A program made the position numbers and the translations under genes. A DNA stretch of 64,000 nt from Thermothielavioides terrestris NRRL 8126 (Eukaryota > Ascomycota > Sordariomycetes > Sordariales > Chaetomiaceae): NCBI RefSeq assembly GCF_000226115.1, contig NC_016459.1, positions 992,001 to 1,056,000 on the forward strand, read 5' to 3'. Positions 59,001-64,000 of this stretch are shown piece by piece; the stretch's first letter is position 1, and each line of letters opens with the position of its first letter. A model generated the notes under the pieces. The model worked only from the letters and a program-made list of their open reading frames with translations, did no database searches and was not told where the DNA came from.

Positions 59001-59945
59001 GAATCCCTCGGCCACGGCGCCAGCCGCCGCCGCAAGCCGACCTCCTCCCAGGCTTTGTTTCCCCTCAGCCCGCTCAAACCCACGGCCACAACACCACCAT
59101 CCCTGAGCCCCCTCCAACAACAACAACCCCGCTGGCACCCTCACCACCCCCAGCTTATTTCCTACTCCTCATCAAGAACAACAACAACAATTAGCAGCAA
59201 CCCCACCGCCTCCACGCACCACCAACGCCACCTCATCCTGACCTCGTACCCCTTCCTCCCCTACGCCGTCACCCACCTGCTCTTCCACCTGCTCTCGCCG
59301 ACCCGGTTCCGGTACTTCTTCCCGCAGCGGGCGCTGCTCGCCGCGCTGGCCGCCGACGGCTTCCGCCTGTGGAAGCGCTGGACCTCGCTGCTGGGCGCGG
59401 CCGACCCGGACGCCATCGTCGCGATGCACGCCGCGCCCGGCGCCCGCGCCGCCCCGCTGCTGAGTCCCGTGTTCGGCGCCAGGTTTCGGCTCGAGAGGGT
59501 GCTGAGGAAGTTGGCGCGGTTGGCGGTTAGGGAGGGGGATGGGGAGGGGCTGGTGATGGGGACTGGGTTGGGGATGGGTGTGGGGGGTTGGGATAACAGG
59601 AGATGGAGGCCGGGCGGGTCAGAATGGGGAGAAAAGGGGTTGTCGGTTGGGGTTGGGGATGGGGGTCGAAGAGGAGAGTGGATTCGGGATGGGAGGGAGA
59701 AAGAAAGGGACTGGGGTAGGGACTGGGAGGGGGAATATGAGCTGGAAAGGGGAACCCAAAGGGATTGGGAGAGGGAGAGGGCCCGGGTGCCGCGCTCGCC
59801 GAGGTTCCGGTACCCGGCTGAGTTGAGGATGCCGCTGTCGAGTGCGGACGGGCCACTGATGAGTCCGGCCAAGCGAGTGAAGGGTAGGGTGGGCGCTGAG
59901 AGAGAGCGGGACGAGGCCGGTGTCGAGGTAGGGGTCGCTGTGTAA
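56088..59945 (+). CDS. NLR-like STAND protein: lipase-like (SesB-type) domain and NACHT, no visible repeat domain
   Basis: Exons 56088-56170, 56231-56858, 56906-57229, 57286-57447, 57506-57533 and 57592-59945; 3,579 nt, 1,192 residues. The hydrolase domain has VVLVHGIGG (residues 29-37), the nucleophile in VAHSTGG (Ser229) and FLGSPHRG. It is interrupted after about residue 60 by a Ser/Arg-rich insert with an internal repeat (AKSASRLNLDISAEP and VKSASRLKLAVLAEP). NACHT: Walker A GESGCGKT (Lys468); the Walker B strand reads TFIIVEIADEA, with Glu579 where Asp is usual. After NACHT come a Gln/Thr/Pro-rich linker, a segment YPFLPYAVTHLLFHLL common after fungal NACHT domains, and a Gly/Arg/Trp/Glu-rich low-complexity tail with no WD40, TPR or ankyrin repeats. 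Role as for the first NLR, but ligand sensing must differ. Part of the final exon could be an unnoticed intron. Confidence 0.85.
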
Positions 59946-60305
59946 GATACGCGGTTTGATGTGGTGCTCGTTTGCTGGTTCACGGTCATTGTTTTGGGTG
60001 TGTTAAGTTCCGGAGGCTTAGTATTAGTATTAATATGCCATTAATATCACCGAGGCGGCTACCTACGCGGAATAAGCTGATGTGGTTGCCGTCACTCGAT
60101 CTGTGAGCATGCCCTGATACACACCAGTACCCCAACCCTTATCAGCTCTCTGATAAGCCAAGCCTTGATGGCCCGCTGCGGTCAACGTCGGCAAAATGGC
60201 CGCCGGTGTCTGGAACTTTTTATGGATTAGAACACAAGGGTTTCTGCCGTTGTCCTTCACTTCCCTGGCTCGCCAGCCTGCAACCGCTGCTCGCCGGCCG
60301 CCCCC
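59946..60305. other. Short intergenic region before mtf1
   Basis: 360 bp between two plus-strand genes, with an AT-rich patch near 60,020-60,045 (TTAGTATTAGTATTAATATG) after the NLR stop codon. The rest should hold the mtf1 promoter. No gene seen. Confidence 0.5.
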
Positions 60306-62168
60306 ATGTACGCAGCCCGCAGTCATGTGCGCACGACACTGCTCCATGCGCCATGCGCCCGGCGCTGCCTCGTTGCGCAGCAGGCCCGGCGCACACTGGC
60401 CGCAGCAGCAACCTCAGCAGCCTCAGCAGCCACCGACGTCGGCACGGCGCACAACGCCATAGCCCAGCAGCTGCGCGACACCGGCGTCTGGGCCTATTTG
60501 CGCGGTCGCCGGCGCGGGAAGAACACGGACAAGTACCGCGTCAACGTCGTCAGCGAAGAGCTGTGCGATGACATTCTCAACTACATCAAGCCGACCATGG
60601 CCCGCCACGAGGGCTGCGACATCCTCGACATCTTCCCCGGCGTGGGCGTGTGGAGCAGGAAGCTGAATGACCTGCTTAAGCCGCGCTCGCACCTGCTGCT
60701 CGAACCCGACGAAGAGTACTATCGACCGTTCCTCCAGCCGCTGCTGGAGCGGCCGGGCACGCAGCTGCTGCCCGAATCGGGCATCGTCTGGGAGCAGCTC
60801 AACAAGATCCTCAACCCGACGTACCTGCCGCACCAGGTCGAGAGGAGATACAGCGCCGACGAGACGCCCGAGCGCAACGACACGCTGCTGGTCACCATGA
60901 ACCTGTCCATGCACCCGAAGCGCAAGTTCCGCAGCTTCGACAGCCTCGCCCAGCTTGTTCTGTTCCAAGTCATCGCGTCGATCCGCCCGGCCTCGCTATT
61001 CCATAAATATGGCCTGGTGCGCATGCTCCTCTGGATTCCCGACCAGGAGAAGGGCGCAATCATGCCGCGCACCGTGCAGCGGAGAAAGAAGATGGCCATC
61101 GAGGCCGAGATATCCACCGACTACGTGTGTGAGGTTGCCGGCGCCGAGGTTGTCGATTCCGGGTCCGGAAGGGGGCAGTGGTACCGCCGCGACTCCGGGA
61201 TGGACTTGTACAGCACGGCCCAAACACTCGAACGGATGCGCCGAGGCGGATTCGTCATGCCCCCGGGACGCGAGCCGGAGCATCTGCTGGAATTTTTGAA
61301 GCAAAACGGCGCCGTTCCCAGCGACGATGAACTTGCATACGGGCAAGAACGAGCCGCGTACACCGCCGAGCTACACGAGCTCGAAACCGCGCAGGCCGAA
61401 GGCAGACTCCAACAAGGCTCCGCCGCCTACGCGCGGCTCAAGGCCCTCCAGTACTGGGTCAAGTGGAGCGTCAAGCGCACCGGCAAGATCGGCAACATCC
61501 TCCGGGAGCGCCACGAAATCGTGCAGGCGTTCGTCAACGCCGGATCGGACCAGGCGCTCCTCGAGCGCGCGGCCAAGATGGGCGAGGACTGGTGCAAGAA
61601 GGTCGACTCGCTCGACCGGAGCATGCGCGCCGACGTGCTGCTGCAGCGCGACAACATGCACATCCTGTACCAGGACCCGCCGGTGATGAACTGGGACCGG
61701 CGCTACGTGGAGCCGCTGCGGGTGCGCGCGCACGAGTTCTACCCGGCCGTGCCCAGCGCGCTGCTCGACATCCAGCCCAAGGCGGCCGCGCGCGTGCTGC
61801 GCGACATCGGGCCCCGCTCGACCCGCGGCGGCGACACCTTCGACCTCGTGCTGCGCAGCCTCAGCCAGCGCGGCTCCGAGCCCATCACCAAGGCCCTCAA
61901 CACCATCTTCCCCGGCGCCGGCGACGGCGTCTTCCCCTACTGCCCCAGCCTGGCCGACCCCGCCGCCGGCGGCTCGCCCATCCGCGACGTCGGCGAGGTC
62001 ACCACCCGCAGCATGAACGAGCGCCAGTTCGTCGAGATCGCCGAGCGCTGGATGCAGTGGCCCTTCCGCCCGACCTACGCGGAGCTGGTGTCGCGCACGG
62101 TCGAGGACTTCTCCGACGACATCGAGGAGAGCCCGAGCGGTAATAGTATGTCGCCCAACGTCGATTGA
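60306..62168 (+). CDS. mtf1: Mitochondrial transcription factor 1 (rRNA dimethylase-like fold)
   Basis: Single exon, 620 residues. The N terminus (about 1-45) is Ala/Arg-rich without acidic residues, as expected of a mitochondrial presequence. A Rossmann-type methyltransferase core follows: motif I ILDIFPGVGVWS around residues 106-117, then LLLEPDEEYYRPFLQPL at the SAM-acidic position and LLVTMNLSM in the motif IV region. The C-terminal half is long and helical and matches my recollection of the sordariomycete Mtf1/TFB family, which is larger than yeast Mtf1. Role: specificity factor that helps the mitochondrial RNA polymerase open promoters in the matrix. The start is the first ATG of the frame. 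Identification rests on overall pattern, so a related mitochondrial methyltransferase is the main alternative. Confidence 0.75.
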   Translation: MYAARSHVRTTLLHAPCARRCLVAQQARRTLAAAATSAASAATDVGTAHNAIAQQLRDTGVWAYLRGRRRGKNTDKYRVNVVSEELCDDILNYIKPTMARHEGCDILDIFPGVGVWSRKLNDLLKPRSHLLLEPDEEYYRPFLQPLLERPGTQLLPESGIVWEQLNKILNPTYLPHQVERRYSADETPERNDTLLVTMNLSMHPKRKFRSFDSLAQLVLFQVIASIRPASLFHKYGLVRMLLWIPDQEKGAIMPRTVQRRKKMAIEAEISTDYVCEVAGAEVVDSGSGRGQWYRRDSGMDLYSTAQTLERMRRGGFVMPPGREPEHLLEFLKQNGAVPSDDELAYGQERAAYTAELHELETAQAEGRLQQGSAAYARLKALQYWVKWSVKRTGKIGNILRERHEIVQAFVNAGSDQALLERAAKMGEDWCKKVDSLDRSMRADVLLQRDNMHILYQDPPVMNWDRRYVEPLRVRAHEFYPAVPSALLDIQPKAAARVLRDIGPRSTRGGDTFDLVLRSLSQRGSEPITKALNTIFPGAGDGVFPYCPSLADPAAGGSPIRDVGEVTTRSMNERQFVEIAERWMQWPFRPTYAELVSRTVEDFSDDIEESPSGNSMSPNVD

Positions 62169-63307
62169 TCGGTTGCCGCGAGGGGAAAGAGGGACGGTAT
62201 ACGTGTTTCATAAGCTGTGTGGCATGGCATATATAAGGTAACTGGGAGAGGTATGTATTATTGGCTTGCAGCATGGGCATGGCGTATGTTGCGCGGTACT
62301 GTAGATCGACCTGTATATTAGTGTACACAAGGGATATAGATACTGGGATATGGCAGGCCGTCTTTTCTTGCGTGCCTCGTGACCCTGTGAGGTTATTGAG
62401 CTTAAAAGAGATCCGTGTGATCTTCAATCGTCAAGTTCGCAACCCGAGATGTGAGTCCACTTGGGCCGCAAACTGCCCTAACTGAGCGGCCTCTTGTTGA
62501 ATTGCTAACACAGGCGACGTCACTGAACTTCCTCGCCAGTGTACTTCCCGGGGCCGAGTTCGGTCCCCGACGAATGCAGGTTGCCTTGGCCGTCCATTTG
62601 CCACTCGTACAGGAAAAAAATTAGTGAATCCTGAACTTCTTAAGCATAGCAAACTTGGAAGACCTCACATGTCGACAGCTCTTTTTCACTGTCTGGCAGC
62701 TCACTAGCCGCGATGAAGCATCTCTGACGCGGTGTTTGGACCCTGGCTCGGCACTTGGCCCTGTTCCTGGCACTGTAACTCCACGGCCCGTGCCACCCCT
62801 GTCGCAACGATCGATCAGCCTGCTGCACCCCTGGTCCAGATTAGCGAATGCAGGGTCTCAGCAGGTATGTACTGTGTAAGTCGATCACCGTCCGGCGCGC
62901 CTTCCCTTGCGTGCCTTGTGTGAAGCGAGCCTACCTGATGCAGCCCAGTGGGTGACACCCGACAATTCCTCCCTTTTTTCAGGATTTACCTCGACGGTGC
63001 ACGGTGCGACTTGTTCGTTTCGCTTCGCTTCGCTGTCCCGTCCTCCGAATTTCCTCCATTACGAATGCCTTCATTCTGTCTCCTGCGCCTACAATGAGAA
63101 CGTCAACTAGCTAACGGTTTGCTGCTTCTCCGTACTGACCTCGACTTGCGACCTCGACCCACGCAGGGCAAAATTGTGCGTACGTGGCTACGGCTTTATC
63201 AAGGCAGCCGACCACCAACTAGCACGTCGCACGACAACCTACGGTGCAAACGCGAGGCCAAACCTACCCCTCGTCCTGCAGCCCTTGCGCGATGACTCTC
63301 TAACAAG
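62169..63307. other. Intergenic DNA before the glycosyltransferase gene
   Basis: 1.14 kb with short frames only (60-75 codons) and no recognised domain. The first 200 bp are AT-richer and probably form the mtf1 3' UTR. The last part, C/T-rich from about 63,100, looks like a fungal promoter or 5' leader. Confidence 0.5.
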
Positions 63308-64000
63308 ATGCCGTTTCCACGTCGTCCTTCGGCATTCCTCCGATATCTCCTCCCAGCGCTCATACTGACGCTGACCTTCTACATTTTGACCCAAACCAAA
63401 GGCCTTTCCTCACAAATCGGCCCACTCCTTCCCGCGGTTTCTTGGAAGCACAAGAATGGCTCGAACCGGCATCCTATCGACAAACTAGTCAAGAAGGCCG
63501 ATGAGGAGTTTTCCAGCTTGATCTCGCGCGCAACCTCAACTCTCGAAGATGCGGCCGCCGCCTACCGCAAGCGCCGGGGCCGCCATCCCCCGCCTAGCTT
63601 CGATAAGTGGTACGAGTTCGCACGCCAGAAGAACGCCATCATCGTGGAGGAGTTCTGGGATCAGATATACCACGATCTTGAGCCGTTCTGGGCTCTCAAG
63701 CCGGCGCAGATCCGCAAGGACGCCCGCGAGTTCGAGATGCGCATCGAGATCCGCGACCATAAAGCCTCGACTAGGAGCGACTGGTTTTGGACGCAGATCT
63801 GGCTGGAGATGCTCCAGACGATCGAGCACCTGCTTCCGGACATGGATCTCGCGCTGAACCCAATGGACGAACCTAGGCTAGTGGTTCCGTGGGAGGACAT
63901 ACAGGGATATATGCGGCAGGCGGCAAAGACGAAGACCATGGAGGATCCACGGGGCGTGGTGAGTGAGTTTGGGAAGTTGCCTCTGCCTGGGAAGGAGACG
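63308..64000 (+). CDS. GT90/CAP10-like glycosyltransferase, N-terminal part
   Basis: Open from the ATG to the window end: 231 codons, no stop, so the gene is cut by the edge. Residues about 9-28 form a single hydrophobic signal anchor (LRYLLPALILTLTFYIL), as in type II Golgi membrane proteins. The following region, with RHPPPSFDKWYEFARQKNAI, VEEFWDQIYHDLEPFWAL and NPMDEPRLVVPWEDI, is typical of the N-terminal luminal part of fungal GT90 proteins related to cryptococcal CAP10/CAP64. The catalytic part lies beyond the window. Likely role: xylosyl- or related transfer in wall or glycan synthesis, substrate unknown. A possible GTGAGT donor at 63959-63964 may begin an intron, so the last 40 bp may not be coding. 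Confidence 0.85.
   Translation, partial: MPFPRRPSAFLRYLLPALILTLTFYILTQTKGLSSQIGPLLPAVSWKHKNGSNRHPIDKLVKKADEEFSSLISRATSTLEDAAAAYRKRRGRHPPPSFDKWYEFARQKNAIIVEEFWDQIYHDLEPFWALKPAQIRKDAREFEMRIEIRDHKASTRSDWFWTQIWLEMLQTIEHLLPDMDLALNPMDEPRLVVPWEDIQGYMRQAAKTKTMEDPRGVVSEFGKLPLPGKET

Overview
The window comes from a filamentous ascomycete, most likely a sordariomycete of the Sordariales type. The evidence is: protein-coding genes with 47-110 bp GT..AG introns and CTAAC/CTGAC-like branch sites; GC-rich gene islands alternating with strongly TA-rich blocks of dead transposons; C-to-T decay at CpA/TpG (repeat-induced point mutation, RIP); and fungal families (AA9 LPMO, NLP/NPP1, NACHT NLRs with a lipase-like domain, Mtf1, GT90). 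The species assignment is inference.

Layout. 1-5.19 kb: a RIP-ruined Ty3/gypsy element on the minus strand, running off the left edge. 5.2-11.4 kb: more RIP-decayed DNA, including an LTR element with two 501-bp LTRs. 11.5-12.36 kb: a GC-rich 38-bp minisatellite plus a short-period array that has escaped RIP. 13.9-17.5 kb: a small secretome island with one NLP (necrosis-and-ethylene-inducing-like protein) and one AA9 polysaccharide monooxygenase. 17.836-42.499 kb: one nested retrotransposon complex. A Ty1/copia element (139-bp LTRs, target duplication CAACT) was invaded by a Ty3/gypsy element (249-bp LTRs, target duplication AAGGT). That element received two same-orientation LINEs of about 5.6 kb, with 15- and 14-bp target duplications. 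All have their pol genes on the minus strand and all are riddled with stops. 42.5-64 kb: a gene-rich segment.

The gene-rich segment holds, in order: an MFS transporter (minus), a fructosamine-kinase-like protein (minus), a lipase-like/NACHT/beta-propeller NLR (plus), a possible small mitochondrial protein resembling Mrx7 (minus), a second lipase-like/NACHT NLR without recognisable repeats (plus), the mitochondrial transcription factor Mtf1 (plus) and the 5' part of a GT90/CAP10-like glycosyltransferase (plus, cut by the window end).

How the genes relate. The NLP and AA9 genes are secreted proteins acting on plant-type substrates or membranes, and they sit between two transposon blocks. The two NLR genes lie in tandem about 3 kb apart, share domain order and a conserved intron just after the catalytic-serine block, and look like non-self or stress sensors of the fungal STAND family. 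The other genes are housekeeping or transport genes with no obvious shared pathway. Exon coordinates were worked out by hand from splice motifs and reading-frame continuity and have not been checked against transcripts.
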